Shown: piece after piece, positions 1 through 11,056 of the stretch
Numbering within the stretch: position 1 is the first letter of the stretch
How the letters are laid out: every line of letters begins with the position of its first letter
DNA from: Sipunculus nudus
Taxonomy: Eukaryota > Annelida > Sipuncula > Golfingiida > Sipunculidae
DNA length: 64,000 nucleotides
Assembly (NCBI GenBank): GCA_026874595.1
Contig: CM049306.1
Span: 94,853,642-94,917,641 of the forward strand
Reading direction: 5' to 3'
The notes under the pieces: generated by a model
What the model was told of the DNA's origin: nothing
Seen by the model: the letters and a program-made list of their open reading frames with translations, nothing else
Database searches by the model: none
Program-made: the position numbers and the translations under genes

Positions 1-560
1 CCTACTATGATAAAAAATATCTCATGAGGAGAAAATGTTCTGGGGAGTGGGGCAAGAAAATTTGTCTTGATATGTTAAGGACAATCTTTTTATGATAAGA
101 TTTTTTTTCTTCTGATAAGATAACTTTTCTTTTATCAGAAAAAGATATCTTATGGCAATTACAAAATATTATCTTGGGATATTATGATAAAGGAAATGTT
201 TCTTATGATAAGATAATATTGTCTAAAAAATTTAGATATATTTTCTTGATTTTAAGCATCCTGCCTATAAATCAAGAAAAAATATCTTGAGGATTTCTTG
301 TCAACAGAACAAATTTTCTCTGGATAAGAGTTATAAATTACTTTTGGTAGTGTTGGGCATAAAACATTGCAAAAAGAGGTGGATAAAATGGTCAGTTGGT
401 GTTTTTATTCCCAAAAATGACATTTAACTGTTGTGGAGTACGAGAAGGTACACCAAATGAGGACAAACATAGTGTATGCATATGTGTGAATTTCCAGTGA
501 GTTTCCTTTTGTGGGTTTTCACAGTCAGAGAGAGCTATCATTCATGGGTTCAGGTTTTCT
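1..560. other. AT-rich non-coding stretch with a cluster of GATA-type motifs
   Basis: No coding potential is visible. Between about 85 and 225 the motif TGATAAGA or TATGATAAGATA recurs several times. TTCTGATAA and TTATCAGAA form a 9-bp inverted repeat around 113-142. WGATAR is the consensus of animal GATA factors, but in AT-rich DNA such motifs also arise by chance, so a regulatory role is only a possibility. Confidence 0.3.
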
Positions 561-1560
561 TGCCTTTTGAGAAGAACCACTGACAATAACGTATGGATGC
601 CTTTAGCGGGTCCATGAATAATACAGATGTATGTACCTCAGAGAGTACCACAAGCTTGTACAGGAAATGAACGTATGAAGCCACCTGCACCCAAGTAATC
701 TGGCCATGTGTGCATATCTTGACACCCGACCTGTATTGTGTACAAGAGAAATATCTGAAGAACCAGACACAGAGAAATATTAATGTCTGATATTTGGTGT
801 TTTTATACATGTGACAAATGCTGGGGTAATGATCAAGCATTCTGTTGGTAGGTGGGACCACTCAGCTGTCAACAGTCTGGTGTCAACAAATCAAAACACC
901 CAGTAAACTAACCAGACAGCCGGCATAATATTTATCATAATGGCCCCCTCTGGTGGCTGGGAAAATGTTGTGACTGGAACGGGATAAAGAAATGTGAGAA
1001 GAAAAGTCATTTACATATTTCATAAGCAACAATTTAAAAAAATATTTAAAAACTGTTAGAACTATTATGAATTTGTAAAATTAATAAGTTTATTTATAAA
1101 TTTTTGGTTTGAAAATTCTTATCACAGTCCCCATGCACAGGAGTTTAACACAAGCTTCTCTGTATAATTATCTTTTTCACAGTAGATCTAATTAAGGCCA
1201 AACATAATACAAAAATTGCTCTATGGAGCAAAAAACGGTGCCAAAAATATTGATTGGGTGTTTTTGAAAATTTACCATTCACGACAAAATAAGTAAATTT
1301 TGTCCATTTACAGGCAGGATACAAAAGCATGCTTCATTCTTGAATATGAATGACACAAAATTTGGTTCATCTTCTAAGAAACTGTTACAAATATTTGAAG
1401 GGATCGAGGCAATGGCACTAGTTATCAACATTACTTCTCATTCCTCCCCAAAAAAAATTTCTCCACAAAAAAAATCAGAGCAGTGATTCTGTTGTATAAT
1501 TTTTTGTTTGGCCTATATACCTTTTGTCCAAGTACCTATAATTAAAAATAAACTAGATAT
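561..1560. other. Non-coding stretch, nothing recognised
   Basis: AT-rich single-copy-looking DNA. The open frames here (for example 550-861 minus) lack splice-site context, conserved motifs or codon bias, and I see no repeat structure. It lies downstream (minus strand) of the exon at 2528-2863, so further exons or a 3' UTR of that gene could be hidden here, but none is recognisable. Confidence 0.4.
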
Positions 1561-2510
1561 TTCTTGGCACTGCAGGTGCCATAGTATCCCCAGACAATTA
1601 ACCCCCCCCCCCCTTAAGAATAGGCCCCCCATCTTCAGCAACAATTAATATCAGACCACACTCATGGAAAAGGTCATGACCCCAATTTCAATATACATCA
1701 TCCCCTAACCCATGTCTATGTATACGCATAATATGAAAGAAATCTGTCCATTAGTTTTTGACTTATAATGCTCACAGTACTGTTAAGTGGCAATGAAGGG
1801 GGTATTAAATGGTACGAAAACAAGTAAAAGAATAACAGGTGGTGCCACCTGTTTCCAGTACATGACATTTCTATTCAAGATCTTTGGTCAAGTTGATTTG
1901 TGGACAAATCCATGCATCCCTCATTGAGATATTAATGATTTTGTGTGATTTTCACCATATATGGCAATATTCAAGGTCAAGGCCACTCTCATAGGAAAGG
2001 TCATGACCCCAATTTAAATAAACATCATACCATAACCCATATCTATGTATAAGCATAATATGAAAGAAATCTGTCCATTAGTTTTTGACTTATAATGCTC
2101 ACAGTACTGTCAAGTAGCAATTTTTTGGGGTATTAAACGGCACAAAAACAAGTAAAGAATAATAGGTGGCGCCACCAGTTTCTGGAACATGACAACCCTA
2201 TCCATGATCTTCCATCAACTTGATTTTGGGATCAATCCATGCAAGATTTCTTGAGATATTTAAGAATTTGTGTGATTTTCCCCAAAACTGGACCTATTCA
2301 AGGTCAAGGACACTCTCCTAGTCAAGGTCATGACCTCATTTTAAATAGGCGTCTTCCTCTCACCCATATCTATAGATATATCAAGTTTGGTAAAGATCCG
2401 TGAAATATTTTTTGAGTTATCGCGCCAACAAGATTTATATACGGCGGCGGCGGCGTAGGGACCGGTATGAAAACATATTATCCCCCGACTTTGTCTGGGG
2501 ATACAAATAA
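1561..2510 (+). mobile_element. Non-autonomous hairpin-ended element, family D (HINE-like)
   Basis: The 5' end has a small hairpin (TGGCAC, loop TGCAG, GTGCCA at 1565-1581) followed by the single arm TATCCCCAGAC (1585-1595) and a C-run. The 3' end has a (CGG)n microsatellite (2452-2465) and a terminal hairpin: TATCCCCCGAC, loop TTT, GTCTGGGGATA (2479-2503), with one mismatch. The second hairpin arm is the exact inverted copy of the 5' arm. The core is an internal duplication with a period of about 333 bp: the block starting near 1673 is repeated near 2006. Each unit carries a GGTGGYGCCACC palindrome (1837-1850, 2165-2176). Architecture fits Helentron-type non-autonomous elements; no protein is encoded. 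Confidence 0.75.
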
Positions 2511-2527
2511 TTTTAAAAAGTACTAAC

Positions 2528-2863
2528 TTGTAGCAGAGCCTGCATCAGGGTGGTCGATGGTGGATCCATGCCTTTCCGTTTCAGTTTCATCAGCCATAGT
2601 CGTTTTTCCTGGTCGACATTTTGGTTTAGGAACTGTTTAAAGTTTGGATTGTGGTGGGTTTTCTTCTGTTCTTGTTGACTTTCTTGGGGGCCGTGGTAAA
2701 CTTTCACATGACTCTGAAACCACACACTGAGCTCAGCTGCATGACCCTGAGGGTTAAACTGACTCACATGATACGTGATGAGGATGGACACGCTCGCCAC
2801 TGTGATGATAATCAGAAAAAGGTCCCGCACTGACCACACATGTAAGAGTCTGCTGCCAGTCAT
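2528..2863 (-). CDS. First coding exon of an unidentified type II membrane protein
   Basis: From ATG at 2863-2861 the frame is open for 112 codons and runs into a plausible donor (CAA then GTTAGT, 2527-2522) in phase 0. An in-frame TAG lies eight codons upstream, and A is at -3 of the ATG, so this start is well placed. A good splice acceptor (TTGTTACAG, exon from 2929) precedes it, so the exon may carry a spliced 5' UTR piece of 66 nt. The product starts with a short basic leader (TGSRLLHVWSVRD) and one hydrophobic segment (about residues 16-32: LFLIIITVASVSILITY), then a hydrophilic, Gln/His-rich stem (QESQQEQKK) and a basic segment ending MDPPSTTLMQALLQ. This is the usual layout of Golgi type II enzymes such as glycosyl- or sulfotransferases, but no catalytic domain is on this exon and I do not recognise the family. 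Later exons are not recognisable in 1-2500, so the gene probably continues beyond the left edge. Confidence 0.6.
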
Positions 2864-2929
2864 GTTGCCCACAACAACCAGGGACTATACGCTGCTTCCT
2901 TACATCTCAGCTCCACCACAGCGGGACAA

Positions 2930-4095
2930 CTGTAACAACATGTAACAACACATCAAGAAATGCTAAGTAAAACCAATCTGGTAATGGGGTTATTATTACT
3001 CGTGGAAAATGAGGGTGAAGAGTGACATGGAAAATGTGCTACTACAAGGAGCTAATTTTCATGACTCTTTTCTTTATTATCATAGTATTTTATTTCAGTA
3101 TAAAACTTACAATCTTAATAATTGTCGATTTCATTTGGCCGCCTGCAGTAAGTGTGAAAATATTGATGCCTCAGAAACATCAGTTAATATCAGATTACAA
3201 AAAACAAGCTTACTGCATCTTTCAATATTTTTATATATAGTACTACTAGGGTTGGTGTGCTTAATTATGGATAAAAACATCTACATGGTTCTTAATAACG
3301 TCTTTCAAAAAATCATTTCAAGAACTGGAATATAAAATGGCAAAATAAAAACCTTGTCCCCCATGGTACATGTTATGGATGCCATTTCACACAAGTTTGT
3401 CAGTTTACATATATCACAGAGACCACTCTCCAAGTGTTTTAATTCCCTTGTGGCTACAGTCACTCTGATGAACAGAAACAGAATGTTCTATAGAAAAGTC
3501 TCATAATGGCACAATAAATCTTCCAAAAAGTGAAAATGAGAGGCCAAAATACCACATTTATTTAACAGTAGGCCTAATCACACTACAATAATGATTTTAA
3601 ATCCATAAATAAAGTTATGCAAATAAAGAACACAAAAAGTTGTTAAACTTCATAAAAACCAATAGAAAGTTATTCATTTTCAAGACTGTCACCTAGCTAA
3701 CCTTACAGAAATCAGGATAACACATGCAACCCTCAGACTGTCCATCAATGATATTTTTTTCTGACAGATAAAAAAGTAACTTGACTGATGGCTGGTCTGG
3801 TAACATTCAGGATGGAAGAAGAAAGACAAATCCCATCAAAAGTGATGAGTCAGCTGAACTTAAACTGTATCATATTTAAATTCCCCTTTTAAATTCATTT
3901 TGAAGCAAAGCGTGAAGGTGGGCATCGGATTAAAAATCCCATGAGCTCTGAGCCATGAAATGTCATTTGATGACAGAAAGGAGCAACTATACAAGGAAAC
4001 CTAAGAAGTACAAGCTCTCCAAAATTTGATAAAATTTGTAATTCTTGTGCTGTATGTGAAAAAAAATGATGATGCCTAGCTCAGTGTGAACAAAT
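2930..4095. other. Non-coding stretch, nothing recognised
   Basis: AT-rich DNA upstream of the exon at 2528-2863. Overlapping open frames at 3009-3335 and 3022-3240 (plus) are rich in codons expected from AT-rich noise and share no motif with known families. No repeats with internal structure were found. Confidence 0.4.
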
Positions 4096-4097
4096 GC

Positions 4098-4673
4098 TCT
4101 CAGGGCATATCAAGGGGGAAGGGGTACAAGGGGTGCAAACCCCTCCTACTTAAAATATTATTTTTTAGTTAAAAAGCTCCAATCATAATACAATAAAATA
4201 TATTATTTCAGTAGTAATGTTAAATTGTTAGTATGTTAGGCAAAGCAAAATAAAAGGTATGGTTGTCAGGCACCGCCTGCATCAATTTAACACCCAACCC
4301 CCCCTCTGCATCAAAATTTTTTATTTTGATTTTCATCTTTCAAGAAGATAAAATAATACAATTTTGATCAGAGTTCCTTTGTTTAGTAGTGCTTTTACCT
4401 GTTAACCATAAAATTCTGTTATTTACATGCTTTTCCCTGATTATATGACATTTTTATTGAAACATACAAAAAAGGTCAAAAATAAAATATCGACCACCTG
4501 CACTGATTTCTGAAAAAAGGTGCCTGAGAACCATACCTTTTTTTCCCCCTTACCTCTATTTTTTTTACTTGTATCAAAAGTTTTCTTATTCAAGTATATT
4601 TTGCTGGCCTTTTCATTGACCTGTCCCCATTAACCCCCCTTATAAGAAATCCTGAATCCGGCCCTGGATGTAA
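4098..4673. repeat. Probable old interspersed repeat split by a MITE
   Basis: The left part (CAGGGCATATC, then G-rich and C-rich blocks near 4115-4150) and the right part (C-run, TTATAAG, ending AATCCGGCCCTGG near 4660-4673) look like the two halves of a repeat with CAGGGC-type ends. The MITE at 4252-4541 lies between them. The ends match only imperfectly and no target duplication is evident, so the call is tentative. Confidence 0.3.
4252..4541. mobile_element. MITE with 23-bp terminal inverted repeats
   Basis: The left arm (4252-4274, beginning AAAAGGTATGGTT and ending CAGGCACC) and the right arm (4519-4541) are inverted copies with a single mismatch. The interior (about 244 bp) is AT-rich and non-coding. 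Size and structure fit a miniature inverted-repeat DNA transposon. I could not define a target-site duplication, so the superfamily is open. Confidence 0.6.
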
Positions 4674-4679
4674 GCCATG

Positions 4680-5440
4680 TATTGTCCTGACATAAGGACT
4701 TAGACGATCACTGTAGCTGTATCATTCACCTGATCTACAGCCCTTTGACAGTTTCCTAGCCGCATCTCATCGCCTGACAATTTATGTATGCTCTTTCTGG
4801 GTCCAGTAAATCTGACACCCACAGCCCCTAGCTCCTGGACCTCTCATTGTGTTATACAACAGCTGGGAGCAAGCTAAGCAGGACCTCCTGTGACCTCTGA
4901 CCTCTTCCTGGATGTTAGGTCAGAGGTCAGAATGACACAGTAGCCTCCATATCTTAACAGACTTCTGTCAGGAGAGTTTCTTTTTCCAACTGCAGCAGTA
5001 TATATTGTTCAGAGTTATATATTCTCTGGGTTCTGGGTTTTTTATGGAAGTATTTAAACTTTCCTTAATGAAATATCCACAATCATCTGTCATCTCTGAA
5101 TCAGGTTACTTTTCTATTAAATATCATATTCAGACTTGAGGTCAATTAGGATTATCAAATCTAATTCAAATCCTACATTAATGAAGCTTCAATTATAATT
5201 AAATTTGAAAAATTAGGTCTGAATCAATTAAAATAAATTTCAATTCATTATTCAGGTTTATTATTAAAAGTTGCAATCTTTATGATACATGACACTTCAT
5301 GTTGATAAACAAATTCCAGGAAGCATTTCATCTGCTCACTAAACTTCTTAAGACCTCTGTTTGACTGCATGCCTTTGCACGTCTGATCTGCAAAGTTTAC
5401 TACTTTAACTTGAAGGAATGGGTTATTTTTATTAGCAATA
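4680..5440. other. Non-coding stretch before the 34-bp array
   Basis: About 4680-5000 is of higher complexity (for example a local inverted repeat built on GACCTCTGACCTC / GAGGTCAGA around 4890-4930); the rest is AT-rich. No gene or mobile element is recognisable. Confidence 0.35.
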
Positions 5441-5449
5441 TTGGTATCC

Positions 5450-6185
5450 AGAATTAGCTGAAAGACCAGCTATGTCATAAATCAGAAATACCTGAATGCT
5501 TGCTATGTCATTAATCAGAAATACCTGAATGACAAGCTGTGTCATAAATTAGAAATGCCTGAATGCAAGCTGTGTCATGAACCAGATACAGCTGACAGAC
5601 AAACTTTGTCATAAATCAGAAATACCTGAATGACAAGCTGTGTCATGAATCAGAAACACCTGAATGACAAGCTGTGTCATGAATCAGAAACACCTGAATG
5701 ACAAGCTGTGTCATTAATCAATTTTAGCTGAATTACAAGCTGTGTCATATATCAGAAAGAGCTGACTGACAAGCTGTGTCATTAATCAGATATAGCTGAA
5801 TGACAAGCTGTGTCATATATCAGAAAGAGCTGACTGACAAGCTGTGTCATAAATCAGAAATACCTGAATGAAAAGCTGTGTCATGAATCAGAAATACCTG
5901 AATGACAAGCTGTGTCATAAATCAGAAATACCTCAATGAAAAGCTGTGTCATGAATCAGAAATACAAGAATGACAAGCTGTGTCATAAAATCAGAAATAC
6001 CTGAATGACATGCTTTGTCATGAATCAGAAATACCTGGATGACCAGCGTAATAAACCAGAAATTACTGAATAACAATCTGTGTCATAATCAAGAAAAAGT
6101 TGAATTTCATATAGTGTCATAAGTCAGAACCAGCTTACTGAAGAGCTTAAGCATAAATATTATAAACCTGAATGATATGCTATAA
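5450..6185. repeat. Tandem array, 34-bp unit, about 20 copies
   Basis: Units of 34 bp (consensus pieces CAGAAATACCTGAA and TGACAAGCTGTGTCA) follow one another directly, with no spacers. For example GACAAGCTG occurs at 5632 and again at 5666. Copies are about 80-100% alike in the middle and decay at both ends (clear 5450-6060, ragged to about 6185). Each unit holds a small inverted repeat, TGACA / TGTCA around AGCTG. No open frame runs through it. Confidence 0.9.
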
Positions 6186-6479
6186 TTTTCATGGAGAATG
6201 ACACTAGTCATATATATAGCCACTTTATACCTGTGTATTGCAAGTACATGTTGTAAACTTGGAGAGCTCCACTGAACATGAAGATGGCTCTCACAGTGGA
6301 GCTATGTAACCCAAGCCATACAGCCAAGATGGCAGGTATTTAAAATGTCTACCTCATCCAAAACCAGTCAATACTCAGATCACTGGTTAATTATTTAATG
6401 TGGTGTGTTGCAATCCATGTTGAAATAAGGCTTTTATGTATTGCGGTTACTATGTAAATACAGACATGAAATCTATCAA

Positions 6480-6660
6480 GTGTGAATTTCTTCACCAGCT
6501 GCTTAATCATTTTAACAGAACCCAATTCTAATTCACCACTGTTGACTAATCTCAATCAGATCCTGTTAATTTTCATGCCCCCTTTAGCTTTGCACAGGAC
6601 AGCGTGGGATTGGTGCCCTAAAGGGTCTAATTATGTGCCCCACTAAGTGCAAACATGTGT
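6480..6660. promoter_or_regulatory. Repeat-free, homeodomain-motif-rich segment (candidate enhancer)
   Basis: Compositionally balanced, non-coding DNA within AT-rich surroundings. It holds several homeodomain-like cores (TTAATCA, GACTAATC, TCTAATTA). No splice sites or long frames. Calling it regulatory is an inference from complexity and motif density only. Confidence 0.25.
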
Positions 6661-7199
6661 TCATTTGTTACAACAGCAGACACAAGCAAACGTAATGAGA
6701 TTCCTCTGTGGTTCTGGTATTTTTAGACACCAGTACTTTAAGACAAACATTGCTCAGGCCAACTCAAAGAACAAATCTGTTCAATTTTTTTTTAATTCAC
6801 AATTCTTTCTCATATCCTTTCTTTCTCATATCCTTTCATTACGTTTTCTAGTCTGAAGTCCTTTTCATTACATTACACTTTCTTTTCTAAAGTATTCTGT
6901 AAAATATGTCCAACTAAAACACTTGAAACAAAATTTCTTTATTTTAAGAACGTTGCTCACCAAGATTTCTTTTCCAGTCTTTGAAAAATAGCTCATCCAC
7001 TTTTTTTTATGACAGAGCACAGGCCTGAAGGTAAAAACAAACTAGAACAGCAAGTCTGCAGAAACCAAACTCCCATTCACTGTGGCTGTGTAACCTTACA
7101 AAACACTGTCTTCAAAATTATGGCTAAATTGGAGACAAATAAAGAAATCACAAGAAACTTCATCCATGCATGGCTACAACATTGTGTAGCTGTTTAGAG

Positions 7200-8060
7200 A
7201 GACATATAGTGTATTGAGTGACCTAGCAGCTTACCTTATGAGGCAGTCTGGTATTAGTTCTCTTGGAGTCACATCAAGAGCTATTTAAACACCACGCAGC
7301 ACACCAGTAGGAATCAATGTGCTGAATCTTTCAGGCAATCCAGGAGCTTTCCACAAATTGCGTTTTGTAGCCACATGTCTTCTTTGCCATGGAGATAAAT
7401 TTGACACTGAGAGCTCACAAAGGTCTAACTATGTTTAGGAAACACGGCCTATCTATTGGTAGTGTTTTATGCCAGAACTCCGGCAGCAGGCGATCCCCAC
7501 TGGGATAGCCCCTTGTGATCAATGAGCATCTCCCTCCCGCTGGACTGCCTGCTCCCCTCCTCCCACCAGATCCTGACTCTGTATGGAGCCCAAAATTACA
7601 CTTTCTGGAGTTGCTGGCCATGCACAATAGCTGCTGATTGAGGCTGTGGTTATCTAAGTCAGTATTGGAACTTTTCTTGAACTGCTGCCAAGACTGCTGT
7701 TACAGCACTGTAATGTATACACATTTCATCTCTTCAGCCCGTCCTCTGGACTTGTACAGCCTTTAGACTGATGATAATTGATAGTGGAGGTTATTGGTCG
7801 TGAGACTAATCCAATTACGGCCCACCTCAAGCACAGCCACTCAAGCACGGTAATCCAGCGGTCTAATCAAATGATGACCTTTATTCTATCCAGTTATCTC
7901 TTGATACAATCAATTGAATTAACCCTGTCTAACATGTAGATGCTGCACCACTGCCAGCCCTTGCTGCTGCACCAGGTATACAGAATACAACCAGTCTCAG
8001 ACAGGCTCACTGCAGTCCAGCCACCCTCATTGCCTTTCCTTCCTTATCAGACCCACTTGG
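7200..8060. promoter_or_regulatory. Candidate conserved non-coding element with paired factor-like sites
   Basis: This is the longest high-complexity, repeat-free segment in the left half. At 7800-7935 sites cluster densely: TAATCC (K50 homeodomain type) at 7807 and 7851, two copies of CTCAAGCAC (7826-7834 and 7840-7848, 14 bp apart, like NK2-type sites), CCAATTA and TAATCAAATGATG. A minus-strand open frame at 7415-7627 is present but has no splice context or family motif. A distal enhancer is a reasonable inference; conservation in relatives has not been tested. Confidence 0.35.
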
Positions 8061-8164
8061 CTTATCTGGATGAACTGCTAAATCCCCTATAAAAAACCAC
8101 AGCTGTAAGTTTTGTGCCTGTGGCTATCAGGGCATCCTCTATAAAATAAATATTTGTACTAATC

Positions 8165-8380
8165 AACAGATGTTATTGCAATAACACAAAGTTTACAGCA
8201 GCTAAATAAATGATCCACCCATGCACTGGACTTTGCCATATTCCAATCTTCTGTGTATGTGTTATATTTATATTTTTATTAATACCATTTTGTAATTTTA
8301 AACAGTTTGTTATTGTAATAACACAAAGTTAACACCAGCTAAAAGGATGATCCATCCATGCACTGGAATTTACCAAACTC
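8165..8380. promoter_or_regulatory. Duplicated ~75-bp segment with C/EBP-type palindrome
   Basis: A segment at about 8168-8242 recurs at about 8305-8377 (137 bp apart, roughly 80% alike: shared AACACAAAGTT, CAGCTAAA, GATCCA.CCATGCACTGGA). The first copy holds the perfect palindrome GTTATTGCAATAAC (8172-8185), the C/EBP consensus; the second has one change (8309-8322). Confidence 0.4.
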
Positions 8381-8399
8381 TCCATCAGGTACTGTTCAT

Positions 8400-10515
8400 G
8401 CTTCATAATAACAAAGCTTCACATTTATAAAAAAGGTTATTTATTTCAGAACAATTGATGGTTTGTAGCCACTGATCAGGCCATTCACAAACCCCTCACA
8501 TTTACTCTCCATCTAAACATGCCATCTACTACACTTTATCCTCTGTAAAGCAGCAAAACATGCTCATAGTGAATTAAATACAGCTCCCACAATCAGTCAC
8601 TTTTATGGGACAAATTGACTATGACTGATCATATGCAAAGGGTGCCCTCTGGGTTATCAAATGAACTCCCTGCCCCGAAATACAGAATAAAATATGCAAA
8701 TCACCCCATGAAGGGACATTAATATCCACATGGGAATTGAAGAAGGTCATATCTGTAGAATTCCAAGGCACAGACTTCTGACTCTTCAAACATTCCATAT
8801 TTAAACATTTAAATCCTCTAAAAAATAATAAATCCTCGAAGACTATGATAATTCTTTGATGGTTTCTCAAGGGGAGCAGGCAGCTCTTGGGTATTCAAGG
8901 ACTGCTGACTTTTATGACCAACTTTTTGAGCAAAGCTATTTTCAGTGAAAAAATAAAGGATATTCACTTTTAATATTTTGGGCCACTGGGCTCAGTTCCT
9001 GTGTTACTGTTTACTTGCTCTGACGTACATGGGTGCTTGAAAACTCAATAATAATTACAGAAAATGCATATTTTCACTACCATCATATCACTGGAATATC
9101 CAGACAATCTACCTTAGATTAAACAAAATCTCACTGCATCATTTACTACAAAGTGTAAATCTCAGGGTTTAAAATTATAAAATACCCCAAACAAAATATG
9201 TTTCTAAGCATGATTAACTTGAAATTATATATTAAAATCAATCCTTATGAATATTATACAGAAAGTTTATTTTCATTAAATTTATATATACGAGCTGTAT
9301 CTGTCATACTAAGGTAGCATTTTTTCTTCATTATTTAAAACACTGCCTGAAATAAATGTTGTATTTCATTCCTTTTATTTTATCTTTCACCAATAATCTT
9401 TAGAAAACATTTGTATCAACAGCCAGCTCTGATATTTACTTATCAGAGCCTGGGAGTCATGGCATGGGAGAATGTTTGTTATTCCAAGCAGTAGGTGCGC
9501 TGACTGTTTTTCAAATCTAAGGCCACACCAAGAAAACTAATCATTCTATGAACTCTTGGAATAAAAAACACTGGTGTGAGTGAGAATTTTTTTTCTTCTC
9601 TATATAAATAAACTGGTTGAAAAAAATACATGGTAGTTGGCATGCTTGCCATGCTTCAGTTACTTATAGAGCATATGATCAACACACATTTTTGTCCAAC
9701 TTGATTTCTATACCTATAGGAATTTTTTTTAAAGAAATCAAGGCATGAGAACACATTATAAACATTACTGAGTACCTGGTTTTCCTTTACAAAAAAATTC
9801 CGCAATCAATGGGAGACGCAAATCTGCAGAACAACAAATTTTGTTGCTGTGGCCTAACTGTTACTTTATTAGCTTGTTCAACAATAAAGTGCACGGTTTT
9901 TATGAATTGTGTGTTATTATGGTTACCGAGACTGGTCACATAAAGATACGTAAGTAACTGGTCATAAACAAACTTTGTGTCTTTTCTGACAGATAACTCA
10001 AATTAGCATAATTACATGTATTGATTTGTTAGAAATGCTAATATGTCTTCACTTGACTCTGCCTACTATTTGCTTGAATATTTTAAGCTGCCCAAGCCTG
10101 AAAATCTATGTTACATTGGTCGGAAAAAATAATAAGACAACCTATTGATAAAGAAACCCTTAATAACCATATCATGAAGACATTTATCAACTTTCAATAT
10201 GACATTTATAAAATTTTTAGACAAGAGAATATATCTTTTTGCTAACATCTGAGAAATAACCATTTGACATGCCCATGAAAGTGACAGAAATGGCATGCAA
10301 ATGGGACTGGCCTGTAATTTGTCACAAACCAACAGATAAATTGGCCTCCCCCTCATCTCCTAAGCATATATATACTGTTGTCTGGACTGCAATCTGTCAC
10401 TGGTTAAGGATTAGAGTTCATGTCTGCGGGTCATATGGGACTTACACTTCAGTGTCCTCAAGTTTCCATTGATTAATTAGAGGTTAGAATTACTGTCCCT
10501 AGATGACGAGTAGTT
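8400..10515. other. AT-rich non-coding stretch, nothing recognised
   Basis: No gene, tandem repeat or element ends were identified. Short open frames (8619-8870 minus, 10111-10356 minus, 10269-10472 plus) lack supporting features. Confidence 0.4.
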
Positions 10516-10524
10516 CTTGGAAGA

Positions 10525-10590
10525 AGTTGTAATGTGTGGTTAGAATGACTCCCACATGAGACAGCAAAGTCCTGGGTTCAGCCCTATATT
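10525..10590 (+). repeat. Degenerate tRNA-like SINE head
   Basis: The string GTGGTTAGAATGACTC, a ~20-bp gap, then GCAAAGTCCTGGGTTCAGCCC matches the order and spacing of the internal region of tRNA-derived SINEs (box-A-side TGGTTAGA, box-B-side GGTTCRA). Both boxes have changes, so it would not be an active promoter. It directly precedes the 16-bp array. Confidence 0.4.
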
Positions 10591-11056
10591 CCACAGTACC
10601 TATGTTCACCAGTACTCATTCCCCTGTACCTATACTCCCCAGTACCCATGTTGTCCAGTACCTATATTCCCCAGAACCTATGTTCCTCAGTACTTATATT
10701 CTGCCGTACCTATATTCCCAAGAATCTATGTTCCTCAGTACTTATATTCTGCCGTACCTATATTCCCCAGTATTTATGTTCCCCAGTACTTATATTCTGC
10801 TGTACCTATATAGTTATATTCCCCAGTATTTATGTTCCCCGGTACCTATACTCCCAAGTGCCTATACTTCCCAGTACCTGTTATCCAGTACATATGTTAT
10901 CCAGTACCTATATTACCTGGTACCTATATTCCCCTGTCTCTATGTTCTCCAATACCTATGTTCCCCTACACCTATATATATTCCTCATTGCCTATACTTC
11001 CCAGTACCTCTGTTCCCCAGTATCTATATTCCCTGGTACCTATATGTTCTCCAGAT
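10590..11056. repeat. Tandem array, 16-bp unit, about 29 copies
   Basis: The unit is close to GTACCTATATTCCCCA. Around 10690-10800 a higher-order 48-bp repeat (three variant units) is visible. Since 16 is not divisible by three, each frame cycles through the same 16-residue pattern, and all three plus-strand frames stay open for long runs (10556-10813, 10602-11141, 10648-11079). These frames are products of the repeat, not genes. Confidence 0.92.

Noticed and set aside
5450-6185. Possible CRISPR-like array
   Set aside because: Units are contiguous with no spacers, and the genome is animal; it is an ordinary tandem repeat. The same holds for 35131-35870.
10525-10590. Functional tRNA gene
   Set aside because: Both internal boxes are degenerate and no cloverleaf can be drawn; it is a SINE-like relic. 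No other tRNA or rRNA gene was seen in the window.
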